Assembly: GCF_003234175.2 (NCBI RefSeq) | Contig: NZ_CP126257.1 | Location: 3,162,001-3,226,000, forward strand | Reading direction: 5' to 3' | Length of the DNA: 64,000 bases | Source: Curtobacterium sp. MCSS17_007 | GTDB lineage: Bacteria > Actinomycetota > Actinomycetes > Actinomycetales > Microbacteriaceae | Shown here: piece by piece, positions 50,120-59,650 of the stretch | Layout of the letters: every line of letters begins with the position of its first letter | Numbering within the stretch: the stretch's first letter is position 1 | The notes under the pieces: model-generated | Seen by the model: the letters and a program-made list of their open reading frames with translations, nothing else | Told to the model about the DNA's origin: nothing | Databases searched by the model: none | Position numbers and translations under genes: made by a program

Positions 50120-50138
50120 TTAGGTTAGCCTTCCCTTC
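50120..50138 (+). promoter_or_regulatory. DtxR/IdeR-type iron box with embedded -10
   Basis: TTAGGTTAGCCTTCCCTTC matches 15 of 19 positions of the DtxR/IdeR consensus (TTAGGTTAGCCTAACCTAA). TAGCCT inside it (50126-50131) ends 7 nt before GTG 50139, so a bound iron regulator would cover the -10 and start of a leaderless message. Confidence 0.8.
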
Positions 50139-51206
50139 GTGCCGTTCCCGCTCTCCCCGCTCCGTCGTCGATCGACCCTCGCCGGCGGGCTCGCCGCAGC
50201 CCTGCTCGTCGTCCTGACCGGCTGTGGTGCGTCCGAGGCCGTCCCGCAGGCGTCGGACGGGCCTCCCGCGGGCGAGGGCACCACGACCTACCCGGTCACC
50301 CTGCAGAACTGCGGCCACGAGGTGACCGTCGACGAGGCTCCACGTCGGATCGTGTCGCTCGACCAGAACTCGACCGAGATCCTGCTCTCCCTCGGGCTCG
50401 CCGACCGCATGGTGGGCACGGCGTCGTGGACGGATCCGGTCCTGCCGCGTCTGGCCGCCGACGCCGAGCGCGTGCCGCGGCTGTCGGACGACGCCCCGAG
50501 CTACGAGGTCCTGCTCGGCGCGCGGCCCGACTTCGTCACGGCCTCGTTCGGGCGGCACTACGGGCAGGGCGGTGTGGCCACCCGCGAGCGGCTCGCGGAG
50601 ACCGGCACCGGTTCGTACCTGTCACCGACGGACTGCGACGGCGACGTCAGCATCAACGGCGGCGGCAAGCGGACGAACGCCCTGACCGTGGACGCGCTGT
50701 ACCAGGAGATCCACGAGCTCGCGACGCTCTTCGACGTGCAGAGCCGCGGTGACGCGCTCGTCGCCGACCTGCGCGAGCGGGCTGCGGCGGCGACCGGCTC
50801 CACCGACTTCGGCGGGCAGCGCGCGTTCTTCTGGTTCGCCGACACCAAGACCCCGTACGTCGCCGGCGGGCTCGGATCCGCTGCGCTCCTCGCCGAGCAG
50901 ACCGGACTCCGCAACGTGTTCGCGACCTCGCGTGACGACTGGCCGGCGGTCGGGTGGGAGCAGGTCGTCGCAGCGGACCCCGAGGTGATCGTCCTCGGCG
51001 ACCTGCAGCGTGACCGGTTCCCCGGTGACCGGCTCGCCGACAAGGTCGCGTTCCTCGAGCACGACCCGCTGACGAAGGACCTCGACGCGGTCCGGCACCA
51101 CCGGTTCGTCGCGTTGCACGGCGCGGAGCTCAACCCGTCCATCCGGTTCGTCGACGGCCTCGAGAAGCTGGCGGACTGGCGCGCCGAGCACGGGGACGAC
51201 TCGTGA
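50139..51206 (+). CDS. iron/siderophore ABC transporter binding lipoprotein
   Basis: 355 aa. Signal with lipobox L-T-G-C (Cys29). The periplasmic-binding fold of the FepB/BtuF type follows, with R-I-V-S-L-D-Q-N-S-T-E-I-L-L-S-L-G-L near residue 68 and G-W-E-Q-V-V-A-A-D-P-E-V-I-V near 272. It would catch a ferric chelate or haem outside the membrane. First gene of a three-gene operon; its TGA overlaps the permease GTG. The iron box at the promoter supports iron control. Confidence 0.88.
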   Translation: MPFPLSPLRRRSTLAGGLAAALLVVLTGCGASEAVPQASDGPPAGEGTTTYPVTLQNCGHEVTVDEAPRRIVSLDQNSTEILLSLGLADRMVGTASWTDPVLPRLAADAERVPRLSDDAPSYEVLLGARPDFVTASFGRHYGQGGVATRERLAETGTGSYLSPTDCDGDVSINGGGKRTNALTVDALYQEIHELATLFDVQSRGDALVADLRERAAAATGSTDFGGQRAFFWFADTKTPYVAGGLGSAALLAEQTGLRNVFATSRDDWPAVGWEQVVAADPEVIVLGDLQRDRFPGDRLADKVAFLEHDPLTKDLDAVRHHRFVALHGAELNPSIRFVDGLEKLADWRAEHGDDS

Positions 51207-52267
51207 GCCTCGTCGCGCGCAGGGTCCCCTGGCGTGGCACGACACGCGTCGGGCGCGGTGTCGCGATCGCCTCGGCCGTGGCGCTCGGCGTCCTCGCCGT
51301 CACCCTGTCCATCGGGGCGGCGTCGACACTCGGACCCGCCGACGTCTCCCTCGTCAACGTGCGCGACGTCCTGCTCAACCACCTCGCGTCCGCGCAGATC
51401 CCCGTGACGGTCACCGACGATGCGATCGTGTGGCAGGAACGACTCCCCCGCGCGCTCGTCGCAGCGGCATGTGGGGCCGGTCTCGGGCTGTGCGGCGTCG
51501 TGCTGCAGGCGATGCTCCGCAACCCACTGGCCGACCCGTTCGTCCTCGGTGTCTCGTCCGGTGCCTCCACCGGCGCGGTGCTGGTCGGCGTGCTCGGCAT
51601 CGGGGGTGGCACGCTCGGCTTGTCGTCCGGCGCGTTCGTGGGCGCACTCGTCGCGTTCGCGTTCGTGATGCTGCTGACGCGGTACACCTCGAGCGGCCCG
51701 CAGGGGATCGTCCTCGCGGGCGTCGCGAGCACCCACCTCTTCTCCGCCGTGACGTCACTCGTCGTCTTCGCCTTCGCGGACGCCGACGCGACCCGGGGGG
51801 TCATGTTCTGGCTGCTCGGCTCCCTCGAGGGCATGCGGTGGCCGCAGGTCTGGCTCGCCGTCGTCACGGTGGCCGCCGGAGCCGTCGTCACGCTCGGCGC
51901 TGCCCGGACCCTCGACGCCTTCGCGTTCGGGGACGACGTCGCTGCGTCGCTCGGCGTGCACGTGCAGCGCACCCGGGTGCTCCTGCTCGTCGCCACCGCC
52001 CTGCTCACCGCGGTCCTCGTGAGCATCGCCGGTGCCGTGGGCTTCGTCGGGCTCGTCCTGCCGCACGCCGCTCGGTTGCTCGTCGGGGAACGCCACGCAC
52101 GGGTGGTCCCGGTCACGATCGTCCTCGGCGCCCTGTTCATGACGTGGGTGGACACGTTCTCGCGGGTCGCGTTCCAGCCCACCGCGCTCCCGGTCGGCGT
52201 CGGCACGGCGATCGTCGGGGTGCCGGCGTTCGTCGCGCTCCTGGTCCACCGGCGGTCGCGCTCGTGA
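51203..52267 (+). CDS. FecCD-type iron ABC permease
   Basis: 354 aa with about 10 membrane helices. R-L-P-R-A-L-V-A-A-A-C-G-A-G-L near residue 75, N-P-L-A-D-P-F-V-L-G near 108 and F-V-G-L-V-L-P-H-A-A-R near 278 (the ATPase-contact helix) are family hallmarks. It probably works as a homodimer, since only one permease gene is present. GTG 51203 and the end of the gene both overlap neighbours (GTGA). Confidence 0.9.
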   Translation: MSLVARRVPWRGTTRVGRGVAIASAVALGVLAVTLSIGAASTLGPADVSLVNVRDVLLNHLASAQIPVTVTDDAIVWQERLPRALVAAACGAGLGLCGVVLQAMLRNPLADPFVLGVSSGASTGAVLVGVLGIGGGTLGLSSGAFVGALVAFAFVMLLTRYTSSGPQGIVLAGVASTHLFSAVTSLVVFAFADADATRGVMFWLLGSLEGMRWPQVWLAVVTVAAGAVVTLGAARTLDAFAFGDDVAASLGVHVQRTRVLLLVATALLTAVLVSIAGAVGFVGLVLPHAARLLVGERHARVVPVTIVLGALFMTWVDTFSRVAFQPTALPVGVGTAIVGVPAFVALLVHRRSRS

Positions 52268-53028
52268 CCGTCACCGCTCGCGACGTCGGCTGGAGCCGTG
52301 GCGGCCGCCTGGTCGTCGACGGGGTCTCGCTGCGGCCGGCCCCCGGCACCACCGTCGGGCTGCTCGGACCGAACGGGTCCGGGAAGTCCTCGTTGATCCG
52401 GCTCCTGCAGGGCGCGGCGCGACCGGACACCGGTGCCGTGGAACTCGACGGCGTGCCGCTCGCGACGCAGTCCCGGCGGACGGTCGCCCGTCGGATCGCA
52501 ACGGTCACCCAGCACGCGGAGACGGACGCCGCGCTCACCGTGCGCGACGTCGTGGAGCTCGGGCGCATCCCGCACCGCACCGTGCTCGGCGGCGACCGGA
52601 CGCGCGACGCCGACGCGGTCGACGGGGCGCTCCGGCAGGTCGGACTCTCCGACCGGGCCGACGCGTCGTGGCACCGGCTCTCCGGCGGCGAGCGGCAGCG
52701 CGCGCAGATCGCCCGAGCGCTGGCGCAGGAGCCGACCGAGCTCCTCATGGACGAACCGACCAACCACCTCGACATCAAGCACCAGCTCGAACTCCTCCGG
52801 CTGGTGGCCGAGCTCCCGGTGACGACGGTCGTGGCGCTCCACGACCTGAACCTCGCAGCTGCGTACTGCGACACGGTCCTGGTGCTCGCCGCGGGGCGGG
52901 CCGTCGCGGCCGGGAGCCCGGAGGACGTGCTGACCGAGGACCTCGTCGCGGACGTCTACGGCGTGCGAGCCCGACGGACGACGCGTCCGGACACCGGCCG
53001 CGTCGCGCTGCTCTTCGACCCGTTCTGA
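52264..53028 (+). CDS. iron ABC transporter ATPase
   Basis: 254 aa. Walker A G-P-N-G-S-G-K-S-S near residue 35, Q loop near 80, signature L-S-G-G-E-R-Q-R near 138, Walker B E-L-L-M-D-E-P-T-N-H-L-D, and the switch His in V-V-A-L-H-D-L-N. FecE/FhuC type, completing the importer. GTG 52264 overlaps the permease stop. It ends 28 bp before the convergent small gene at 53057. Confidence 0.92.
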   Translation: MTVTARDVGWSRGGRLVVDGVSLRPAPGTTVGLLGPNGSGKSSLIRLLQGAARPDTGAVELDGVPLATQSRRTVARRIATVTQHAETDAALTVRDVVELGRIPHRTVLGGDRTRDADAVDGALRQVGLSDRADASWHRLSGGERQRAQIARALAQEPTELLMDEPTNHLDIKHQLELLRLVAELPVTTVVALHDLNLAAAYCDTVLVLAAGRAVAAGSPEDVLTEDLVADVYGVRARRTTRPDTGRVALLFDPF

Positions 53029-53056
53029 CCGCCGACCCGTTCACCGGCGGGAGCGG

Positions 53057-53305
53057 TCAGTGGTCCCGGTGCGGGTCCTGCGCCTCGTCGGTCCGGGGGT
53101 CGGTACCGCCCGCGTCCCCGGGACGGACGGCGGCGGAGTCGGCGACGTCGATCCGGACGTCACCGTCCTCGCCCTCGGACACCTCGACCCTGGGGTCGGC
53201 GTCGTGCTCGTCCGAGCCGGACATCCGGCGGAACGTGTCCTGCCGACGCTCCTCGAAGGACATGTCGACCCCGTCGTCGAGCTGGTCGTGGTCGGTCTCG
53301 CTCAT
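53057..53305 (-). CDS. hypothetical acidic protein, 82 aa
   Basis: M-S-E-T-D-H-D-Q-L-D-D-G-V-D-M-S-F-E-E-R-R-Q near the start, then an acidic, probably unfolded part ending E-A-Q-D-P-H-R-D-H. No known domain. ATG 53305 is 7 nt behind TACCGT. It resembles in character the 76-aa protein at 45432. Confidence 0.62.
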   Translation of the reverse strand: MSETDHDQLDDGVDMSFEERRQDTFRRMSGSDEHDADPRVEVSEGEDGDVRIDVADSAAVRPGDAGGTDPRTDEAQDPHRDH

Positions 53306-53312
53306 GGCCCCG

Positions 53313-53318
53313 ACGGTA
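53313..53318 (-). promoter_or_regulatory. -10 box of leaderless promoter, 82-aa gene
   Basis: TACCGT (minus strand) ends 7 nt before ATG 53305. Confidence 0.5.
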
Positions 53319-53406
53319 CCCGCGAGGTCCTCACAGCACCCGGCGGAGCAGCTGAGACCTGCTCGCCGATTCGTGCGCGAAGTGGACAACCGCCATGATG
53401 TCCCGC

Positions 53407-53628
53407 ATGGCAACGGAACACGCAGGAGCACCGCGGTGGCGATCGGTGGCGCCGGACGACGTCCCGATGCACGCCGTCGTGCGCTACGAGGACCGCGGTC
53501 GGCTCGTCTCGGGGACGGCGGTCGACGTGCTCGACGCGCACGGCCGTCCATCCCTCGTCGTCCGCGCCGAGGACGGGCAGCACCACGTGGCACCGCGGGC
53601 GATCCCGCTCGAGATGCAGGTCGGCTGA
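53407..53628 (+). CDS. hypothetical protein, 73 aa
   Basis: A small likely beta-rich protein (V-R-Y-E-D-R-G-R-L-V-S-G-T-A-V-D-V-L-D and S-L-V-V-R-A-E-D-G-Q-H-H-V). No family identified. ATG 53407 is preferred: CATGAT lies 7 nt upstream; ATGs at 53395 and 53398 would add 3-4 residues. Confidence 0.6.
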   Translation: MATEHAGAPRWRSVAPDDVPMHAVVRYEDRGRLVSGTAVDVLDAHGRPSLVVRAEDGQHHVAPRAIPLEMQVG

Positions 53629-53646
53629 CCGGTCCTCGCGTCCCGC

Positions 53647-55020
53647 TCAGCAGAGCGGGACGTTGACCGCCAGACCGCCCATCGCGGTCTCCTTGTACTT
53701 CGAGGACATGTCGGCGCCCGTCTGCCGCATGGTCTCGACGACCTGGTCGAGCGAGACGTGGTGCACGCCGTCGCCCCGGAGCGCCATGCGGGCGGCGTTG
53801 ATCGCCTTGTTCGCGGCGATCGCGTTGCGTTCGATGCAGGGGATCTGCACCAGGCCGCCGATCGGGTCGCAGGTCAGGCCGAGGTTGTGCTCCATGGCGA
53901 TCTCGGCGGCGTTCTCGACCTGCTCGGGCGTCCCGCCGAGGACCTCGGCGAGCCCGGCCGCGGCCATCGACGCCGCGGAGCCGACCTCGCCCTGGCAGCC
54001 GACCTCGGCGCCGGAGATCGACGCGCGCTCCTTGTAGATCGAGCCGATCGCCCCGGCGGTGAGCAGGAACCGGACCACGGCGTCGTCGCGGTCCTCCGGC
54101 GCGACCTCGGAGACGTACGTCAGCGCGTAGAAGAGCACGGCGGGGATGATCCCGGCGGCACCGTTGGTCGGCGCGGTCACGACGCGTCCCCCGGTGGCGT
54201 TCTCCTCGTTGACCGCCATCGCGGTGAGGTTCACCCACTCCATCGCGAAGAGCGGGTCGTGGTGCGGGTCGTCGCGGGTGAGCTGCTCGTGCCAGTCCGC
54301 GGCCCGACGTCGGACCGTCAGTCCCCCGGGCAACGTGCCGGTGCGGCGGATGCTGCGGTCGACGCTCTCCCGCATGACCGCGTGCACGTGCAGGAGCCCG
54401 GCGCGGACCGCGTCCTCGCTCCGGGTGGCGGTCTCGTTCGCCATCGCGATGCCGCTCACGGGCAGTCCGGCGGCGGCGCACGACGCCAGGAGCTCGGCGC
54501 CGCTGGAGAACGGGTACGGGACGGCGTCGTCGACGGGGATCGCGGCCTCGGCCACCACGCCCTCGGTGTCGGTCGTGACGAAGCCGCCACCGATCGAGTA
54601 GTAGGTCTCCTCGGCGAGGACCGAGCCGGACGCGTCGGTCGCGCGCAGCCGCATCGCGTTCGGGTGCCGAGGGAGCATGGTGAGCGGGTGCAGGACGATG
54701 TCGTCCTGCCGGAAGGGCACGGTGGAACCACCCGCGAGCCGCAGCGCGCCGGTCCGCTCGAGCTCGTCGAGCGAGGCCGCCATCGCGTCCGGGTCGACGG
54801 TCTCGGGGTCGGAACCCATCAGCCCCGCGAGGACCGCACCGAGTGTGCCGTGCCCCTGCCCGGTGGACGCCAGTGATCCGTACAGGTGGACGTCGATCCC
54901 GGTGACGGGAGCCCCGGCGAGTCCGGCGGCGAAGGCCGCGCCGGCACGCATCGGCCCGACGGTGTGGGAACTCGACGGGCCGATCCCGACGCTGAACAGA
55001 TCGAAGACGGAGACCGGCAC
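53647..55020 (-). CDS. sdaA: L-serine dehydratase, iron-sulphur type
   Basis: 457 aa, single-chain form with beta and alpha domains fused. [10 protein letters not shown] near residue 15 and [20 protein letters not shown] near 268 are substrate sites; the three cluster cysteines lie in [14 protein letters not shown] and I-P-C-I-E-R-N. It deaminates L-serine to pyruvate and ammonia. The second of two adjacent GTGs, at 55020, is chosen because TAGTGT is 6 nt before it. Diverges from the AroE-like gene. Confidence 0.94.
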   Translation of the reverse strand: MPVSVFDLFSVGIGPSSSHTVGPMRAGAAFAAGLAGAPVTGIDVHLYGSLASTGQGHGTLGAVLAGLMGSDPETVDPDAMAASLDELERTGALRLAGGSTVPFRQDDIVLHPLTMLPRHPNAMRLRATDASGSVLAEETYYSIGGGFVTTDTEGVVAEAAIPVDDAVPYPFSSGAELLASCAAAGLPVSGIAMANETATRSEDAVRAGLLHVHAVMRESVDRSIRRTGTLPGGLTVRRRAADWHEQLTRDDPHHDPLFAMEWVNLTAMAVNEENATGGRVVTAPTNGAAGIIPAVLFYALTYVSEVAPEDRDDAVVRFLLTAGAIGSIYKERASISGAEVGCQGEVGSAASMAAAGLAEVLGGTPEQVENAAEIAMEHNLGLTCDPIGGLVQIPCIERNAIAANKAINAARMALRGDGVHHVSLDQVVETMRQTGADMSSKYKETAMGGLAVNVPLC

Positions 55021-55026
55021 CACGCC

Positions 55027-55032
55027 ACACTA
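55027..55032 (-). promoter_or_regulatory. -10 box of leaderless promoter, L-serine dehydratase
   Basis: TAGTGT (minus strand) ends 6 nt before GTG 55020 and selects it over the GTG at 55023. Confidence 0.6.
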
Positions 55033-55107
55033 ACCCGTCCGGACGGCGCGGCTCAGTGGAGGCCGATGTGGACCGCTCCATCGGCGAGGGCGTGGGAGAC
55101 TCGTGCC

Positions 55108-55926
55108 ATGCCCATCCTCAACAAGGACATGCAGGTCTGCATCTCGCTCGCGGCACGGCCGAGCAACATCGGCACGCGCTTCCACAACTTCCTGTACGAC
55201 GAGCTCGGGCTGAACTTCGCGTACAAGGCGTTCACGACGACCGACCTGCCCGGAGCCGTTACCGGCATCCGCGCACTGGGGATCCGGGGCTGCTCGGTGT
55301 CGATGCCCTTCAAGGAGGCGATCATCCCCCTCGTCGACGTCGTCGAGGACTCCGCCGCCGCGATCCAGTCGATCAACACCGTGGTGAACGACGACGGCGT
55401 GCTCACCGCCTCGAACACCGACTACGAGGCCGTCGCCGCCCTGCTCGACACCCACCGGGTCGACCCGTCCGCCCGGGTCGTGCTCCGCGGCTCCGGCGGC
55501 ATGGCGAAGGCGGTGACCGCGGCCTTCCGCGGCGCCGGGTTCGACCGGCTCACCGTCGTCGCGCGCAACACGGGGAGCGGTCCCGCACTCGCCGAGCAGT
55601 ACGGCTTCGACTGGGTCGCCACCGAGCAGGAGGCACCGGAGGCCGACGTCCTGGTGAACGTCACCCCGCTCGGCATGCGCGGCGCGGACGAGGACGCACT
55701 CGCCTTCGAGCAGGACCGCATCGATGCCGCGTCCACGGTGTTCGACGTCGTCGCGTTCCCCTCCGAGACGCCGCTCGTGCGGGCCGGTCGGGCCGCCGGG
55801 AAGCGCGTCCTCACCGGGGCCGAGGTCATCGCCCTGCAGGCAGCGCGGCAGTTCGAGCGCTACACCGGCGTCGGCCTGACCGACGACCAGGTCCGACGCG
55901 CGAGCGAGTTCAGCCGCGCGGAGTGA
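55108..55926 (+). CDS. AroE-like (shikimate dehydrogenase family) protein
   Basis: 272 aa. The N-terminal domain has G-C-S-V-S-M-P-F-K near residue 69 with the catalytic Lys; S-N-T-D-Y near 104 carries the paired Asp; the nucleotide-binding loop G-S-G-G-M-A-K-A-V lies near 129; V-N-V-T-P-L-G-M-R follows near 190. The start M-P-I-L-N-K-D-M-Q-V-C-I-S-L-A-A-R-P-S differs from housekeeping AroE, so it is more likely one of the paralogous quinate/shikimate-like dehydrogenases. ATG 55108; GAGACT 6 nt upstream. Confidence 0.85.
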   Translation: MPILNKDMQVCISLAARPSNIGTRFHNFLYDELGLNFAYKAFTTTDLPGAVTGIRALGIRGCSVSMPFKEAIIPLVDVVEDSAAAIQSINTVVNDDGVLTASNTDYEAVAALLDTHRVDPSARVVLRGSGGMAKAVTAAFRGAGFDRLTVVARNTGSGPALAEQYGFDWVATEQEAPEADVLVNVTPLGMRGADEDALAFEQDRIDAASTVFDVVAFPSETPLVRAGRAAGKRVLTGAEVIALQAARQFERYTGVGLTDDQVRRASEFSRAE

Positions 55927-55939
55927 CCCCTGACCCTCC

Positions 55940-55971
55940 GGAGGATCGTGGCGGCGCCGCCACGATCCTCC
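55940..55971. terminator. perfect 32-bp palindrome between convergent genes
   Basis: GGAGGATCGTGGCGGC (55940-55955) is followed at once by its reverse complement (55956-55971), between the AroE-like gene and the SRPBCC gene. Confidence 0.75.
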
Positions 55972-55978
55972 AGACCGT

Positions 55979-56422
55979 CTAGTGGGTGCCCGCTCGGCCC
56001 TCCGCCACCCAGCGGAGCCGCCGGATGCTCTCGTTGTTGCGGATCCAGATGCCGGGCTGCGCGACGAAGCCGGGGACGAGCGATCCCGGTCCCCGCACGG
56101 GGTTCTCCCGGAGGGTCACGCGGCACCCGCGCGGGTGCGGCTCCACCTCGACCTCGACCCGGGCCTCGCCGACGGGCCAGCCCTTCGCCTGGATGACGAG
56201 CCGACGGGGCTCGTCCAGCTCGAGCGCGGTCGTCGTGTCGTTGATGAGGAACGGCCAGATGCCGAACGAGTGGTGCAGCTCGGTACCCACGGCGGGCCAC
56301 CCCGGGTCCTGGCCGCGCATGCGCGAGGCGCCGACGACCCAGGTCGGGTAGAGCCAGCCGTCGCGGAGCACGTCGAAGACGGCCTCCGGGCTGCAGTGCA
56401 TGATGCGGACGTTCTTGGCCAC
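55979..56422 (-). CDS. SRPBCC-family protein
   Basis: 147 aa with the START/Bet v1-like pattern: residues 10-40 (S-P-E-A-V-F-D-V-L-R-D-G-W-L-Y-P-T-W), a central beta sheet and a C-terminal helix (N-N-E-S-I-R-R-L). Such proteins hold hydrophobic ligands. It follows the FAD oxidoreductase by 3 nt; together they may act on one lipophilic substrate. GTG start. Confidence 0.8.
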   Translation of the reverse strand: MAKNVRIMHCSPEAVFDVLRDGWLYPTWVVGASRMRGQDPGWPAVGTELHHSFGIWPFLINDTTTALELDEPRRLVIQAKGWPVGEARVEVEVEPHPRGCRVTLRENPVRGPGSLVPGFVAQPGIWIRNNESIRRLRWVAEGRAGTH

Positions 56423-56425
56423 GGT

Positions 56426-57871
56426 TCAGTCCTCCGGTGCGAGATCGACGTGCTCGGACAGGCCGAAGGTGTGCGTCAGCGCGCTGCGGGCCGCGTGCCA
56501 GCCCGCCATGCCGTGCACACCCGGGCCGGGCGCGGACGCCTCCGAGCACAGGTACATGCCGCCGCCCATCCGCCACGGGTCGGACGACAGGACGGGCCGC
56601 TTGACGAGCTGCCAGAAGCTCGCGGCCCCGGCGGCGATGTCGCCGCCGACGTAGTTCGGGTTGTACTCCCCCATCTGCACGGCCGTGCGGCTGCTCGACT
56701 GCAGGATCGTGTCGCGGAACCCGGGGGCGAAGCGCTCGATCTGCCGCACGACCGCGTCCGTCGGGTCGACGTCCGAACCGGCCGGCACGTGCGCGTAGGC
56801 CCAGAAGACGTGCTTGCCCCGCGGCGCGCGGCCCGGGTCGACCACGGTCGGCTCGGAACCGAGCACGTAGGGACGCTCGGCGTGCTGCCCGCGCGCGACC
56901 GCCCGCTCGGCCTCGGCGATCTCGGCCCGGGTGCCGCCGATGTGCACGGTGCCGGCCTTCCGCAGCTCGGCGTTCGTCCACGGCACCGGGTCGGACAGCG
57001 CGAAGTCGACCTTCGCCGCCGCGTTGCCGAACCGGAAGCGGCGCAGTGCGCCCCGCTTCGGGGTGGGGATCTGCTTCCCGGCGATCTGCAGCATGCCCGG
57101 CACGCTCGTGTCGAACAGCACCGCCTTCGCCGGGGTGAGGTCACCGAGGGAACGGACCTCGCGACCGGTCTCGATCGTGCCGCCGTGCGCGACCAGGTCG
57201 GCGGCGAGCGCGTCGACGATCGCCTGGCTGCCCCCGATCGGCACCGGCCAGCCGCGGGCGTGCGCGTACGAGCCGAGCGACAGGGCCGCCGCGGCGGTCG
57301 ACAACGACGGCATGTGCTGGATCGAGTGCGCCGCGACACCGGACACCATCGCCGGCGCGACCTCGTCACGGAACCGGGCGTTCCAGGCCGCACTGCCCTG
57401 CTCGAGCGCGCGGAGCCCGAAGCGCAGCACGGTGAGCGGGTGCCGCGGGACGTGCAGGAGCGCGTCGGTGGCGAAGTCGGCGACCTGGTCGGCGTGCGCG
57501 GAGAGGGGCCGCATCAGGTTCCGGAACGCCGGGCCGTCGATCCCGATGGCCTCCGCGGTGCGCTCGAGGTCCCGGTAGGCGATGCCGGCGCGGCCACGGT
57601 CGAGCGGGTGGCCGTACTGCACCTCGGGCAGCCGGAGCTCGATCCGTTCCTCCATGCGGAACAGCCGGAAGAACTCGGACTGCAGCGCCATCGGGTGCAC
57701 GGCGGAGCAGACGTCGTGGTGGAAGCCGGGCAGCGTCAGCTGTGCCGTACGCGCACCGCCGCCGATCGTGTCGTTCCGCTCGACGACCTCGACCGACAGA
57801 CCGGCCCGCGCGAGCGTCACCGCTGCCGCGAGCCCGTTCGGTCCGGCACCGACGACCACCGCATCCACCAT
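56426..57871 (-). CDS. phytoene-desaturase-like FAD oxidoreductase
   Basis: 481 aa. V-V-G-A-G-P-N-G-L-A-A-A near residue 6 is the dinucleotide-binding fold, with E-R-N-D-T-I-G-G-G-A-R-T after it, the pattern of the CrtI/phytoene desaturase and NAD(P)/FAD oxidoreductase group. The C-terminal G-G-G-M-Y-L-C-S-E-A-S-A-P-G-P-G-V-H-G-M-A-G closes the FAD site. No other carotenoid genes are in view, so the substrate is open. ATG 57871 is 7 nt behind TAGGCT. Confidence 0.85.
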   Translation of the reverse strand: MVDAVVVGAGPNGLAAAVTLARAGLSVEVVERNDTIGGGARTAQLTLPGFHHDVCSAVHPMALQSEFFRLFRMEERIELRLPEVQYGHPLDRGRAGIAYRDLERTAEAIGIDGPAFRNLMRPLSAHADQVADFATDALLHVPRHPLTVLRFGLRALEQGSAAWNARFRDEVAPAMVSGVAAHSIQHMPSLSTAAAALSLGSYAHARGWPVPIGGSQAIVDALAADLVAHGGTIETGREVRSLGDLTPAKAVLFDTSVPGMLQIAGKQIPTPKRGALRRFRFGNAAAKVDFALSDPVPWTNAELRKAGTVHIGGTRAEIAEAERAVARGQHAERPYVLGSEPTVVDPGRAPRGKHVFWAYAHVPAGSDVDPTDAVVRQIERFAPGFRDTILQSSSRTAVQMGEYNPNYVGGDIAAGAASFWQLVKRPVLSSDPWRMGGGMYLCSEASAPGPGVHGMAGWHAARSALTHTFGLSEHVDLAPED

Positions 57872-57878
57872 GTGCACG

Positions 57879-57884
57879 AGCCTA
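57879..57884 (-). promoter_or_regulatory. -10 box of leaderless promoter, FAD oxidoreductase
   Basis: TAGGCT (minus strand) ends 7 nt before ATG 57871 and excludes an 8-residue longer start. Confidence 0.55.
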
Positions 57885-57907
57885 GGGACCGGCACCCCCG
57901 CAGGCGG

Positions 57908-58970
<1,063 letters not shown>

Positions 58971-58988
58971 CGCCGCGGCGACCACCCG

Positions 58989-59516
58989 TCAGCCCACCAG
59001 GCCGTACACAGCCACGTCCACGCGTCGGGGTCCGAGCGGCAGCGCTGCGCGCAGCGTGCCCTCGTGCCGGAAGCCGAGCCGCTCCGCGAGCCCGCGACTC
59101 CGCACGTTGTCGACCCCGGTCCGGATCTCGACGCGGGCGCTCCCCCGTTCCCACGCGACGTCCACGAGGGCGGTGGCCGCGCGGCGGACGATCCCCCGGC
59201 CCTCGTGCTCCGCGTCGATCCAGTAGCCGAGGGACGCCTGCCCCAGGTAGGCGTCGAGCGCGAGGGACGCGCACCCCACCACCCGGTCGTCGGCGCGGAT
59301 GACGCACGGCACGGAACGGTCCATCGCGTACTGCGCGAGGAGCTGCTCGGTGTGCAGCACGAGCGACTCACGCGAGACCGACGCCCACGCCCACGGCTCG
59401 GCCGCGCGGAGTCGTCCGAGGTTGCGCTGGACGAGGGCGTGCACAGCGTCGACGGTGCTCAGGTCGCGCAGGGTGAGCGTGCACCCGTCGCCGAGGTCCC
59501 GTCCCGAAGCCGTCAC
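58989..59516 (-). CDS. RimJ/RimL-like GNAT acetyltransferase
   Basis: 175 aa. L-G-Y-W-I-D-A-E-H-E-G-R-G-I near residue 97 is the acetyl-CoA loop; R-S-R-G-L-A-E-R-L-G-F-R-H-E-G-T-L-R near 140 is the family's closing motif. Relatives acetylate ribosomal-protein N-termini or small amines. GTG 59516 is 7 nt behind TAGTGT. Transcribed alone. Confidence 0.85.
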   Translation of the reverse strand: MTASGRDLGDGCTLTLRDLSTVDAVHALVQRNLGRLRAAEPWAWASVSRESLVLHTEQLLAQYAMDRSVPCVIRADDRVVGCASLALDAYLGQASLGYWIDAEHEGRGIVRRAATALVDVAWERGSARVEIRTGVDNVRSRGLAERLGFRHEGTLRAALPLGPRRVDVAVYGLVG

Positions 59517-59523
59517 GCATCCG

Positions 59524-59529
59524 ACACTA
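59524..59529 (-). promoter_or_regulatory. -10 box of leaderless promoter, RimJ/L-like gene
   Basis: TAGTGT (minus strand) ends 7 nt before GTG 59516. Confidence 0.55.
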
Positions 59530-59592
59530 TGCACGCAACCGTGCCGCCGTCCGCCGCAGCAGGGCGCACCGGCCCGGTCCCGCGTGTCGTGA

Positions 59593-59636
59593 CGGACGGG
59601 AGGCGCGGTACCCACCGGCACCGCGCCTCCCGTCCG
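59593..59636 (-). terminator. hairpin terminator of the osmoprotectant operon, 17-bp arms
   Basis: CGGACGGGAGGCGCGGT (59593-59609) pairs perfectly with 59620-59636 around 10 nt, 14 bp after the binding-protein stop. Same core as the 44042 hairpin. Confidence 0.75.
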
Positions 59637-59650
59637 CCCGTCGGCTCCGC

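Noticed and set aside
56426..57871. Carotenoid biosynthesis gene
   Set aside because: The FAD oxidoreductase has CrtI-like folds, but no phytoene synthase or other crt gene is in the window, so only a family-level call is justified.
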